In this document: in pieces, positions 34,667-42,479 of the stretch
How the letters are laid out: every line of letters begins with the position of its first letter
Numbering within the stretch: the stretch's first letter is position 1
Assembly (NCBI RefSeq): GCF_016587375.1
Contig: NZ_BNJG01000001.1
Location: 930,001 to 994,000, forward strand
Source: Ktedonobacter robiniae
GTDB taxonomy: Bacteria; Chloroflexota; Ktedonobacteria; Ktedonobacterales; Ktedonobacteraceae
Length of the DNA stretch: 64,000 bases
Direction of reading: 5' to 3'
The notes under the pieces: generated by a model
The model's database searches: none
What the model saw: only the letters and a program-made list of their open reading frames with translations
What the model was told of the DNA's origin: nothing
Position numbers and translations under genes: made by a program

Positions 34667-35161
34667 TTAATCGCGGAAGAGCAGATCAATGGTATCTTCA
34701 ACAGACGAGCGGAACTGCAAATTGATGACTGACGACTTGGTGCGTGAAGTATCGCTACGCACGCGTTCGAGAATACGCCCTAATTCGTCAGCAGCTTTTT
34801 TGGAGAGCACTTTTACCAGGCCAATATGCGTTAGTTTATCAAAAATAATTACCAGGAGCCACTGCTCCTCAACCATAGACGTAAAGATATTTTCCTGAAC
34901 CCCTTGCTGGAAAATACTGCGAAAATCCTTCTCATTGAGCAGCCTTGCCACCTCACGCGAAGACGAGAAGACGCCTGCCAACAAGGCACCAAGGGTCGTA
35001 GCCTTACTGCGCGACTCAGAACCCTGAACCGCTACCACCTGCCCACTTTTATCGATCAGCATCGTAGAAGTTGCATTGGTATCGTTCATCAATTTTGTCA
35101 GCAAAGCTGTAATCGTCACGAGTTCGCGATCAGAAATGACCAGGTTTGTCAGTTGTTCCAT
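34667..35161 (-). CDS. Roadblock/LC7-like protein
   Basis: I choose ATG 35161 (164 residues, MEQLTNLVISDRELVTITALLTKLM) because GGAGGG lies 10 nt upstream. The core has the roadblock/LC7 pattern: an opening helix, STMLIDKSGQVVAVQGSE, then LGALLAGVFSSSREVARLL, DFRSIFQQG, IFTSMVEEQWLLVIIFDK, and LGLVKVLSKKAADELGRILERV. It is larger than most single-domain MglB proteins because of a 35-residue C-terminal extension. As the middle gene of the operon it probably regulates or scaffolds the MglA-like GTPase, as a GTPase-activating or exchange component. Confidence 0.78.
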   Translation of the reverse strand: MEQLTNLVISDRELVTITALLTKLMNDTNATSTMLIDKSGQVVAVQGSESRSKATTLGALLAGVFSSSREVARLLNEKDFRSIFQQGVQENIFTSMVEEQWLLVIIFDKLTHIGLVKVLSKKAADELGRILERVRSDTSRTKSSVINLQFRSSVEDTIDLLFRD

Positions 35162-35222
35162 GAACGCGCCGCCCTCCATATACACGCCAAACAGATGTTA
35201 TTGACCATATCTTCTACCTAAA

Positions 35223-35588
35223 TTACGCAATATCAAGAGCCTCAAGCACTTCATTGCGACTCGTTCGGACTAGATGACGTACGCGCCCAAGATTTGAGGC
35301 ATTATCAAAAAGGGTAACCATCAGGGCGAAATCGCCCAGGGGATCAATGCTGACCAGACCTTGTTCATATTCCATCACAACCCCAACTACCCCACCACGC
35401 GAAATCTCCTGCCCCAGGGCTTCGGCGGTGCTCAAAGCCGTCGTCATGATGGCTCCGACAGCTTCCATATTATCCTTGCCATCACGTGTCATGCCTTCGA
35501 TCAAGAGGCCGTCTCGTCCTACAAGGATCGCGAGACGCACTCCAGGAATAGCCAGAAAACGGCTTAGTGTCTGTTTTAAATCAACCAT
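35223..35588 (-). CDS. Roadblock/LC7 domain protein (MglB-like)
   Basis: The 121-residue protein starts at ATG 35588 after a strong ribosome site (GGAGGAGAG). It is a single roadblock domain: MVDLKQTLSRFLAIPGVRLAILVGRDGLLIEGMTRDG, ALSTAEALGQEISRG, VVMEYEQGLVSIDPLGDFALMVTLFD, and a final helix NLGRVRHLVRTSRNEVLEAL. Homodimeric roadblock proteins act as partners of MglA-type GTPases. It is the first gene of the operon with the 164-residue roadblock protein and the GTPase. Confidence 0.85.
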   Translation of the reverse strand: MVDLKQTLSRFLAIPGVRLAILVGRDGLLIEGMTRDGKDNMEAVGAIMTTALSTAEALGQEISRGGVVGVVMEYEQGLVSIDPLGDFALMVTLFDNASNLGRVRHLVRTSRNEVLEALDIA

Positions 35589-35832
35589 TTCTCTCCTCCG
35601 CGGCCGGCAGGTTTTTGAGCGTGTGTGGTGTCAGGGTATGACCCTAGTTATTCTATTCTATAGAGGAACGGGACGCAATTGGCTGGGACATCTTGGCTAA
35701 TCTATAATTAGGCATTCTTTATTGTTAGGCTAGCTATAATGGCTACACCACCGGGCGGCTATGTGGTATATGTATACCCAAAGACATCCCATAGAAGCGT
35801 CGAGACTTCTAACAATAGGCAGGAGCATATTC

Positions 35833-36351
35833 ATGGATGAACCAGGAGTCCTCTGGCTACCCTCCAATAATTATTTCCCCGGACGTGAAAAGCATAGTGT
35901 GCACTGGCTGATTATCCACGGCACGGCTGGCTTTAACAGCGCGCAGGAGGTTGGGGAATTCTTTCAACGCACCGATGTCAGTACGCACTACACTATTGGG
36001 CGTGATGGTGTGATCGTGCAGTCCGTGCGCGAACATGACGCGGCCTGGGGCAATGGCTATGTGAGCGAGGGACATGATCCCTGGTGGAGCAAGGGCCTCA
36101 ACCCCAACTATGTCACTATCTCGATCGAGCACGTGAAGCCCAGTCGTGACAACTCAGATGCACTGACCGCCATCCAGACCGAGGTCAGCTTCCGCCTGGT
36201 CAAAAGCATCTGCGAACGCCACGAAATTCCCAGGCGGCGCGCCGATGCCATCGGTGGCATCACCGGTCACTACTCCATGGACCCCGTTGGCCGCCATTTC
36301 TGTCCTGGCCCCTACCCCTGGGAAGAACTCTTCGCCTATCTTGCCCAATAA
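35833..36351 (+). CDS. N-acetylmuramoyl-L-alanine amidase (Amidase_2 / PGRP-type)
   Basis: ATG 35833 follows GCAGGAG and gives 172 residues. The T7-lysozyme-like fold is clear: HWLIIHGTAGFNSAQEVGEFF with zinc ligand His29, STHYTIGRDGVIVQSV, YVTISIEHVKP with Glu99, ITGHYSMDP with His146, and GRHFCPGPYPWEEL with the Cys157 zinc ligand. It cleaves the bond between muramic acid and L-alanine. There is no signal peptide, as in phage endolysins and cytoplasmic recycling amidases, so export by another route or a phage origin is open. It converges on a lytic transglycosylase gene. Confidence 0.88.
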   Translation: MDEPGVLWLPSNNYFPGREKHSVHWLIIHGTAGFNSAQEVGEFFQRTDVSTHYTIGRDGVIVQSVREHDAAWGNGYVSEGHDPWWSKGLNPNYVTISIEHVKPSRDNSDALTAIQTEVSFRLVKSICERHEIPRRRADAIGGITGHYSMDPVGRHFCPGPYPWEELFAYLAQ

Positions 36352-36396
36352 AAAGCAGAAAAAAGGCTCCTCTCGGGAGCCTTTTTTCTGCTTTTT
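36350..36396. terminator. Bidirectional terminator
   Basis: Arms of 21 bp (AAAAAGCAGAAAAAAGGCTCC and complement) with loop TCTCG overlap the amidase stop; U-runs are supplied on both strands, and the convergent gene ends at 36409. Confidence 0.9.
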
Positions 36397-36408
36397 ACTT
36401 ATTTTTGA

Positions 36409-36852
36409 TTAGGGCTGACACTGCCACTCGTACCAGCTGTAGCCGTCGCGCTGGAAGATATGGTAGGCGGCCTTGATGTTGGCGTAGGCATCATAAGGTG
36501 AGCTACCGGCCATAGGCGTCCCATTCCAGGTGCTTGGGTAGAGGATCTGGAAGACACCTGCCGCGTGGCTATTACCAATCGCCTGCGTATTGGTCGCGCT
36601 CGGATTAAAGTGCGACTCACAACGGGCGATGTTGATCGCCTGGTTGGCGTGAGGACCAAAGACCTGGCGAATCATCGAAACGACGTCCGCATTGGCGTTA
36701 GCAGTATGGACTTTAGCAGAGGCTGTCCGCGCACCCAAACCAAGCATGGCGGTCATCATCATAACACCAAACAGTGTTGCCATTCCAAGCTTCAGCAGAA
36801 GACTCTTCATGTTCTTAGGCTGTTTGGATGTCTGGATAGTATGCTCTTTCAC
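36409..36852 (-). CDS. Secreted lysozyme-like transglycosylase
   Basis: The start is GTG 36852 behind AAAGGAG and gives 147 residues. The signal peptide runs to about residue 46 (LLLKLGMATLFGVMMMTAMLGLGARTASA). The mature domain has the SLT/goose-lysozyme pattern: QAINIARCESHFNPSATNTQAIGNSHAAGVFQILYPSTW with catalytic Glu79, followed by YDAYANIKAAYHIFQRDGYSWYEWQC. The two cysteines could form a disulfide. It would cut peptidoglycan or exopolymer outside the cell. A CCGAAACCC repeat sits 16 nt upstream of the start, in the presumed leader. Confidence 0.85.
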   Translation of the reverse strand: MKEHTIQTSKQPKNMKSLLLKLGMATLFGVMMMTAMLGLGARTASAKVHTANANADVVSMIRQVFGPHANQAINIARCESHFNPSATNTQAIGNSHAAGVFQILYPSTWNGTPMAGSSPYDAYANIKAAYHIFQRDGYSWYEWQCQP

Positions 36853-36868
36853 GAATACTCCTTTTACT

Positions 36869-36953
36869 TCTTCTCCGAAACCCTGAGCGTGCTTGTCCCC
36901 GAATGGGGGAAGCGCTAGTCACGCGAGTGATGTTGGGTTTCGGAATAAGATCT
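36869..36953 (-). repeat. CCGAAACCC-bounded structured repeat, copy 3
   Basis: Minus strand: TTATTCCGAAACCCAACA, a TCAC-TCGC-GTGA hairpin, AGCGCTTCCCCC-ATTC-GGGGACAAGC, then GCTCAGGGTTTCGGAGAAGAAG. The closing strand ends 16 nt before the transglycosylase GTG. Its modules are shared with copies 1 and 2. Bases 36954-37278 show no gene. Confidence 0.6.
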
Positions 36954-37278
36954 TACTGTCTCAGAAGCCTTAATCTTGCCTTCCGAGAAATTGTTATAAC
37001 AAATCTGTGATTGTAGTTTTCCTTGGGAAAGTTATTGGTGACTACTATGTATTTCATCACCGCGTCTTGACACTAAAGATATACGGCTAAAATTCTGCAT
37101 ACTTGAGAAAACATAGTACCCCCGGGCTACCTAACATACTGTATTAAACAAGTATTTTCTAACTTATATTGCCTTAAATAGCATCAACAGCGGGACCCTA
37201 CGGGGATATAGATATTTATAACGTTAAAAGCAGCAATTTTTCTCAAGAATTTGCCCGGTACTTTGGTAGTACCATAGG

Positions 37279-37335
37279 TAATGAGAAGAGGGTTGCCTGG
37301 CGGCCTCTGGCCGCCAGGCAACCCTCTTCTCATTA
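37279..37335 (-). terminator. Terminator after guaB
   Basis: Exact 27-bp arms (37279-37305 and 37309-37335), loop TCT, apex GGCC-TCT-GGCC, 6 bp after the guaB stop. Confidence 0.8.
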
Positions 37336-37341
37336 AAAAAC

Positions 37342-38844
37342 TTAGCGGCCTTTGCTGCCGTAGTTGGGTGCTTCCTTAGTAATCATGACGTCGTGGGGAT
37401 GGCTCTCACGCAGGCCCGCGCTGGTGATACGCACGAAGCGCGTCTTCTCCTGCATCTCCTGGATCGTTGCCGCGCCTGCATAGCCCATGGATTGGCGCAG
37501 ACCACCAACCATCTGGTAGACGAAGGGGCTGAGCATGCCCTTATAGGGGACACGTGCCTCAATGCCTTCCGCGATCACCTGGCTCTCATCACGGCCCTCC
37601 TGGAAATAGCGATCCTTGCTATAACTGCGCTGCTTCATAGCAGCCACGGAACCCATGCCGCGATAGTCCTTGAAGCGCTCGCCATGCGAGATGATCAGTT
37701 CACCTGGGCTCTCGTCCACGCCCGCCAGCAAGCTACCCATCATGACGGTATCGGCGCCAGCAGCGATGGCTTTAGCGATATCACCAGAGTACTGGATACC
37801 GCCATCAGCGATCACAGGCACATTGTACTTGCGCGCGACCTGAGCGCAATCAAAGACGGCTGAGACCTGGGGCATACCCACGCCAGCGATGACACGCGTA
37901 GTGCAGATGGAGCCGGGACCGACGCCAACCTTGACGGCGTCAACGCCAGCCTCGATCAGGGCCTGTGTGGCTTCGGCAGTAACCACGTTACCGGCAACCA
38001 CATCTACCTTCTTGCCGAAAAGCTCTTTAATACGCGCCACGCCCTCGATGACCATGTGCGAATGCGCGTGCGCGGTATCGATCACGATCACGTCTACGCC
38101 CTCTTCCACCAGGGCGCCACAGCGCTGCTCCGAGTCGGCACCCACACCGATGCCCGCGGCCACGCGCAGACGACCAAAGCGGTCTTTGGTAGCATTGGGG
38201 AACATAGTCTTCTTCTGGATATCCTTCATCGTGATCAGGCCCTTAAGCATATTGTGATCATCGACCACGGGCAGCTTCTCGACCTTGTAGCGATGCAGGA
38301 TTTCGCGCGCCTGCTCCAGGGTGGTACCAACGGCAACGGTGATCAGGTTCTCGCGCGTCATCAGCTCAGAGATTGGGCGCCCAACATTGGTTTCAAAGCG
38401 CATGTCACGGTTGGTGAGAATACCAACCAGCTTCCCTTCCTCAGTAATGGGAATACCAGAGATATGGAAATGTGCCATCACATCCAGCGCCTCGCGCAGG
38501 GGAGCCTCGGGGGACAGAGTAATGGGGTCGGTGATCATACCCGACTCTGAACGCTTGACCTTATCGACTTCAGCCGCCTGGCTCTCAATCGAGAGGTTAC
38601 GGTGAATCACACCAATACCACCCTCACGGGCTAGGGCGATAGCCAGGCGCGCCTCGGTTACGGTATCCATGGCCGCGCTCACAATAGGAATGTTGATGGT
38701 GATATTACGCGAGAAACGCGTCTGTGTCGAGACTCCACTAGGGAGAACAGAGGAAGCAGCGGGGATAATAAGAACATCGTCAAAGGTAAGACCTTCTTTG
38801 GCGAACTTATCAGCAAACGCACCGGACAAGTGCTCCGAAGACAT
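37342..38844 (-). CDS. guaB: Inosine-5'-monophosphate dehydrogenase
   Basis: I start at ATG 38844, 11 nt after a consensus AAGGAGG, giving 500 residues; the longer reading covers the leader. The (beta/alpha)8 barrel holds the catalytic cysteine in [15 protein letters not shown], and the tandem CBS pair (residues about 100-220, [33 protein letters not shown]) is present. Flap region [11 protein letters not shown] and C-terminal [17 protein letters not shown] are standard. It makes XMP from IMP with NAD, the committed step in guanine nucleotide synthesis. The leader has a hairpin with a T-run immediately before the ribosome site, so attenuation is likely. Confidence 0.97.
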   Translation of the reverse strand: MSSEHLSGAFADKFAKEGLTFDDVLIIPAASSVLPSGVSTQTRFSRNITINIPIVSAAMDTVTEARLAIALAREGGIGVIHRNLSIESQAAEVDKVKRSESGMITDPITLSPEAPLREALDVMAHFHISGIPITEEGKLVGILTNRDMRFETNVGRPISELMTRENLITVAVGTTLEQAREILHRYKVEKLPVVDDHNMLKGLITMKDIQKKTMFPNATKDRFGRLRVAAGIGVGADSEQRCGALVEEGVDVIVIDTAHAHSHMVIEGVARIKELFGKKVDVVAGNVVTAEATQALIEAGVDAVKVGVGPGSICTTRVIAGVGMPQVSAVFDCAQVARKYNVPVIADGGIQYSGDIAKAIAAGADTVMMGSLLAGVDESPGELIISHGERFKDYRGMGSVAAMKQRSYSKDRYFQEGRDESQVIAEGIEARVPYKGMLSPFVYQMVGGLRQSMGYAGAATIQEMQEKTRFVRITSAGLRESHPHDVMITKEAPNYGSKGR

Positions 38845-38990
38845 AACGGCAATATCCTCCTTAAAAAAAGGCCAGCACACGTCAACAACGCATGCTGGAC
38901 ATGCCTCACACGGAGGCAGTACGCAGATCATTTACCCTAAAACAACCTACACATCTCAAGATGCACAGGACAAAGTTCATCGAATATTCC
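38845..38990 (-). promoter_or_regulatory. guaB leader with attenuator-like hairpin
   Basis: About 140 nt run from the presumed start near 38988 to the ATG. CCAGCATGCG pairs with CGTGTGCTGG (38898-38889 with 38881-38872), followed by GCC and seven T residues that run straight into AAGGAGG. An upstream TGCCTC/GAGGCA hairpin (38902-38918) overlaps a GCATG that could pair with the CATGC of the terminator, giving a mutually exclusive alternative. No known purine riboswitch consensus is recognised. Confidence 0.6.
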
Positions 38991-38994
38991 GATT

Positions 38995-39024
38995 AGTGTA
39001 ACACTTGAGATTGGGCGACGTCAA
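38995..39024 (-). promoter_or_regulatory. guaB promoter
   Basis: Minus strand TTGACG (39024-39019), 18-bp spacer, TACACT (39000-38995). Confidence 0.6.
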
Positions 39025-39139
39025 ATTTTATCGACCCAATCTTCTCATCACGCCGTAAATATGACGCCTACCACTCCACATCCAGGGATATATCTCTCCT
39101 AATCGGCACAATCTTGCTATATCTTTGCCCTTAGATCTC

Positions 39140-39242
39140 GGCTCGCAAGCTCGCCTCTGGGTAGGAGGGATGGGCATGTGGCGCGGGCAATGCCCGCGCC
39201 ACATGCCCATCCCTCCTACCCAGAGGCGCCGCAGGCACGAAA
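39140..39242. repeat. Longest palindrome, with flanking motif and shared tail
   Basis: Exact 37-bp arms (39153-39189 and 39191-39227) around a single A. GGCTCGCAAGCTCGCCT (39140-39156) overlaps the left edge and also occurs at 58706-58722; the right side has the tail GAGGCGCCGCAGGCACGAA (39223-39241). It lies between the divergent guaB and ABC-transporter genes. Confidence 0.8.
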
Positions 39243-39333
39243 GTTTACTCTTGTCAGTAAATGAGAACTGCGGTAAGGTATGAGGCAGAACAAACGCAGT
39301 ATTCTTCCATTTCTATTAACAAGGAGCAAGAAT

Positions 39334-40314
39334 ATGTCTGCACGAGCGCAGACGACGACTCAAAAGGTCTCAGGCAGCCCCTCCACCGGGAATGAGGCCA
39401 TTGTCGTTGAGAATTTTAAGAAACGCTATGGCTCTAACGAGGTCATCAAGGACCTGAGCTTTAGCGTTCGCCAGGGCGAGGTCTTTGCCCTGCTGGGACC
39501 AAATGGTGCCGGGAAAACCACCACGGTTGAGACTTTAGAAGGCTATCGCAAGGCCGATGCGGGCACGATTCGCGTCCTGGGCCTCGATCCGATACATGAA
39601 GCCCAGGCGCTGAAGCCACGCCTCGGCGTGATGCTCCAGCAGGATGGGCTATATCCAGCTCTGACGGCCCGCGAGGTCCTTGAGCTATTTGCCGGCTACT
39701 TTGAGCAACCATGCAATGTCGCCGACCTGCTCGAACTGGTGGGGCTGGCAAACGCGCAGAAGACACACTGCCGCCGTCTCTCGGGAGGCCAGAAGCGCCG
39801 CCTGGCCCTGGCCCTGGCCCTGGTCGGCAATCCCGAGCTTATCTTTATGGACGAGCCTACGGCTGGCATGGACCCCCAGGCCCGCCTGGCGACCTGGGAG
39901 ATCATTCGCGACCTCAAGGCCAGCGGCGTCACCATCCTGCTCACAACGCACTATATGGATGAGGCCGAGCGCCTGGCCGACCATATCGCCATCATCGATC
40001 ACGGCGAACTGATCAAGCTGGATACGCCAGCCAACATTACGGGCGTGCAGAACGCCAATGTCGTGCGCTTCGTCGCCCCGGCTGGCCTGGATTGCACGCG
40101 CCTGGCTTCCCTGCCCTCGGCAAGCAAAGCGCAGGAGATCCGCCCTGGCAGCTATCTCCTGGAGACAAAAGAGGGCCAGGAGGTACCACAACTAATCGTC
40201 GAACTGACAACCTGGCTCCGCGACCAGCATATCACCCTCTCCGAACTGCGCACGGGTCATGGCTCACTGGAAGACCTGTTCCTGCGCCTCACTGGATCGG
40301 AGGTTCGAGACTAA
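39334..40314 (+). CDS. ABC transporter ATP-binding protein (drug/antibiotic export type)
   Basis: ATG 39334 follows AAGGAG and gives 326 residues. Walker A LLGPNGAGKTTTVETLEG, Q-loop GVMLQQDGLYP, signature RLSGGQKRRLALALALVG, Walker B LIFMDEPTAGMDPQARL and the H-loop TTHYMDEAERL are all intact. The C-terminal 85 residues (VRFVAPAGLDCTRLASLPSA...) resemble DrrA-type exporters. It pairs with the permease immediately downstream (2-bp gap between stop and ATG) to form a CcmA/DrrAB-like exporter; the substrate is unknown. Confidence 0.93.
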   Translation: MSARAQTTTQKVSGSPSTGNEAIVVENFKKRYGSNEVIKDLSFSVRQGEVFALLGPNGAGKTTTVETLEGYRKADAGTIRVLGLDPIHEAQALKPRLGVMLQQDGLYPALTAREVLELFAGYFEQPCNVADLLELVGLANAQKTHCRRLSGGQKRRLALALALVGNPELIFMDEPTAGMDPQARLATWEIIRDLKASGVTILLTTHYMDEAERLADHIAIIDHGELIKLDTPANITGVQNANVVRFVAPAGLDCTRLASLPSASKAQEIRPGSYLLETKEGQEVPQLIVELTTWLRDQHITLSELRTGHGSLEDLFLRLTGSEVRD

Positions 40315-40316
40315 CC

Positions 40317-41108
40317 ATGGCAGTACAGACACAAAAACACATAAATCCATCCGCCGCCGGCAGCAATCGTGCCGCCTCTTCCCTGCGCCAGGTGCTTCAA
40401 CAGACCAAATATGAACTACTTCTGACCTCGCGTCGTGGCGAGAACGTCCTGGTCACGCTGATTATCCCGGTCATGCTCCTGGTATTCTTCGCCTCGCTCA
40501 ATATTGTCCCTGGCGTAAAGGGAAGCGCAGTCAATTTCCTGTTGCCAGGCGTGCTGGCGGTGGCGATCATCGCGGCTGGCATGGTCAACCTGGGCATCGC
40601 GACGGCCTATGAGCGCTATTATGGCGTGCTCAAGCGCCTGGGCAGCTCGCCCCTCTCGCGCGGGGGACTCATTGTGGCCAAGGTCATCTCCATTCTCGCG
40701 CTAGAGCTTGTACAGGTGATCCTGCTGGTGGGGGTCGCGGTCCTGCTCTACGGCTGGCATCCCCTGGGTTCGCTCCCCCTGGCCCTGCTCTTCATTATCC
40801 TGGGAACTATCACCTTCTCGGCGCTGGGCCTGGCAATGGCGGGGGCACTACGCGCGGAGCTGACGTTGGCGGGGGCGAATGGCCTCTTCCTGCTCTTCCT
40901 GCTCATCGGCGGCGGCATCCTACCCCTGGACCACCTGCCCGCGCCTATCGCAGCGATCTCACGCTTCCTGCCCGCGACGGCCCTCACTCAGGCCCTCCAG
41001 AGCACCCTGACCGATTCCAACGCCTTCCCAGGCTTCCAGCTCCTCATCCTGGCCATCTGGGCGGTCGTCATTCTCCTGGTCGCCATTCGTACCTTCAAGT
41101 GGGAATAA
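40317..41108 (+). CDS. ABC-2 type permease
   Basis: ATG 40317 begins 2 bp after the ATPase stop. The 263-residue protein has six membrane helices in the ABC-2 pattern: ENVLVTLIIPVMLLVFFAS, FLLPGVLAVAIIAAGMVNLGI, then AYERYYGVLKRLGSSPLSRGGLIVAKV, LELVQVILLVGVAVLLYG, ALLFIILGTITFSALGLAMAG, and a final LLILAIWAVVILLVAIRTF. The coupling-helix signature between helices two and three is typical. It forms a dimeric channel for the adjacent ATPase. A strong terminator follows the stop. Confidence 0.9.
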   Translation: MAVQTQKHINPSAAGSNRAASSLRQVLQQTKYELLLTSRRGENVLVTLIIPVMLLVFFASLNIVPGVKGSAVNFLLPGVLAVAIIAAGMVNLGIATAYERYYGVLKRLGSSPLSRGGLIVAKVISILALELVQVILLVGVAVLLYGWHPLGSLPLALLFIILGTITFSALGLAMAGALRAELTLAGANGLFLLFLLIGGGILPLDHLPAPIAAISRFLPATALTQALQSTLTDSNAFPGFQLLILAIWAVVILLVAIRTFKWE

Positions 41109-41110
41109 GA

Positions 41111-41172
41111 GATGTGTGTAGAAAAAATGGTGTCCCGACTGAGGCCGGGACACCATTTTTTCTACACACATC
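41111..41172. terminator. Bidirectional terminator
   Basis: Exact 27-bp arms GATGTGTGTAGAAAAAATGG onwards with an 8-nt loop ACTGAGGC, 2 bp after the permease stop and 10 bp before the convergent stop. Confidence 0.9.
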
Positions 41173-41182
41173 CATTGTCTGA

Positions 41183-41695
41183 TCAGATGTTTGCTTCTTT
41201 CCAGATCCATTTCTGGGGGCAAGTATAGTCCACAATTGCCAGGCGACCATGCAGAAATGAGGCGACAATAAACTGGGGAATCTGAGCACGCCGTAGATGG
41301 TTCGACTGGTCCGGCAACAGCACAAAGATGCCATCCTCTTCATGCACACGCGTCAGCGAGAGGTGATAGGTATTCACCTGGGGCAACACCACATCAACGT
41401 TCATGTTAATGGTTTGCGTCTGGGAGTTGTACGCCAGCATACGGGGAATAATGGTATCCTGCGTCTTGCGGAAAGGATCGGCGAAGGTATAGTCGGTCTT
41501 GAAGGGGATAGAAGCATCAGCGTAAGGGAAGGCATAGGCCTGCGCGCACATATCATACTTATACAGGCTTTTGGCCGCTCTGGCGAGGGTGGGTGACGGC
41601 CCAGACGAGGTATGCAGCGTAGCGAATTGCCATCCCCAGAAAGCGAGAGGAAGCATCAGCGCCAGAGCAAGCGCCAGCAACAACCAGCGTTTCAT
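41183..41695 (-). CDS. Membrane-anchored protein of unknown function
   Basis: ATG 41695 lies 7 nt after AAGGGG and gives 170 residues. One N-terminal helix (residues 3-24, WLLLALALALMLPLAFWGW) anchors an outside domain of about 140 residues. That domain is mostly beta-strand, with YKYDMCAQAYAFPYADASIPFKTDYTFADPF and INMNVDVVLPQVNTYHLSLTRVHEED, and two cysteines (DMCAQ, DYTCPQ) suited to a disulfide. It has no family I can name. It is the last gene of a minus-strand group with VKOR, CopC-CopD and a secreted protein, so it may be a redox or copper-linked periplasmic component. Confidence 0.6.
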   Translation of the reverse strand: MKRWLLLALALALMLPLAFWGWQFATLHTSSGPSPTLARAAKSLYKYDMCAQAYAFPYADASIPFKTDYTFADPFRKTQDTIIPRMLAYNSQTQTINMNVDVVLPQVNTYHLSLTRVHEEDGIFVLLPDQSNHLRRAQIPQFIVASFLHGRLAIVDYTCPQKWIWKEANI

Positions 41696-41819
41696 GGTCA
41701 TTTCCCCTTGAAGCAAGGGCCAGGCAAGACAGCAAGCCCTTACACAGTCCATACGCGTTACGAGTCCAGCACATAGCCATGACACGTGCCAGGAACGCCA
41801 ACCGTCACACACACTCTAT

Positions 41820-42329
41820 CTAGCGGCGGGAGGCAGCTTTTGAGGGAAGCACTTCCTCGTCCTCTTCGTCATCATATGCATTGCCCTCGCCGTTGTAGAG
41901 GGAGACGACGGTAATCAGCAGCATGACCAGGATGATGACATGCAGCGAGGTACACCAGGCGCAGATGGTATGCAGACGTACTAGCTCGACATACACCAGG
42001 TACAGGACGGTCAGCAGACCCACACAGCACCAGGCGAACTCAGCGATGCGCACAAGGCGTAAGGCGGGGCGGGCGAGCCAGGCCACAGCGGCCAGGGCGC
42101 CACTCACCAGGAACCAGAGCAGACCTGGAACCGAGATCGGAATGGAGGTCCCAGGCACAACGGAATACATGCTAGAGAGCACACGCTCACAATTCACCAG
42201 CCCACTCGTCGTACAGACCAGGGCACCGCTATTATAATGCACATAGGTCAGGTAAATAGAGACGCCAATACCAATGACCGAAAGCACAAGCAAAATAATC
42301 TGAGCCACGGAACGTCGCGCGAATGTCAT
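41820..42329 (-). CDS. Vitamin K epoxide reductase (VKOR) family protein
   Basis: The 169-residue integral membrane protein has four helices. The loop cysteines VCTTSGLVNCERVLSSMYS and the membrane CxxC in LHTICAWCTSLHVIILV are the defining catalytic pairs; serine/leucine VNCERVLSS matches the family motif. Bacterial VKOR reoxidises a disulfide-forming thioredoxin-like partner using quinone, replacing DsbB. No thioredoxin domain is fused; the candidate partner in this window is the CPYC protein at 24253. A C-terminal acidic stretch (YDDEEDEEVLP) is unusual. Upstream in the same direction is the copper-resistance gene. Confidence 0.92.
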   Translation of the reverse strand: MTFARRSVAQIILLVLSVIGIGVSIYLTYVHYNSGALVCTTSGLVNCERVLSSMYSVVPGTSIPISVPGLLWFLVSGALAAVAWLARPALRLVRIAEFAWCCVGLLTVLYLVYVELVRLHTICAWCTSLHVIILVMLLITVVSLYNGEGNAYDDEEDEEVLPSKAASRR

Positions 42330-42418
42330 GCCAAACCCCTTATCAAATTAAGCTGAAGCACCAATCTTACACATCCTCATTATGCACTATCGGCACAATC
42401 AACACAATTAAGAATTTT

Positions 42419-42475
42419 GGTAGATAGTGCGAAGCCCTGGTCGCCGAAGGTGACCAGGGCTTCGCACTATCTACC
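42419..42475 (-). terminator. Terminator after the CopC-CopD gene
   Basis: Arms 42419-42445 and 42449-42475 pair with one mismatch around GAA, 4 bp after the CopC-CopD stop. Confidence 0.75.
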
Positions 42476-42479
42476 AGAC

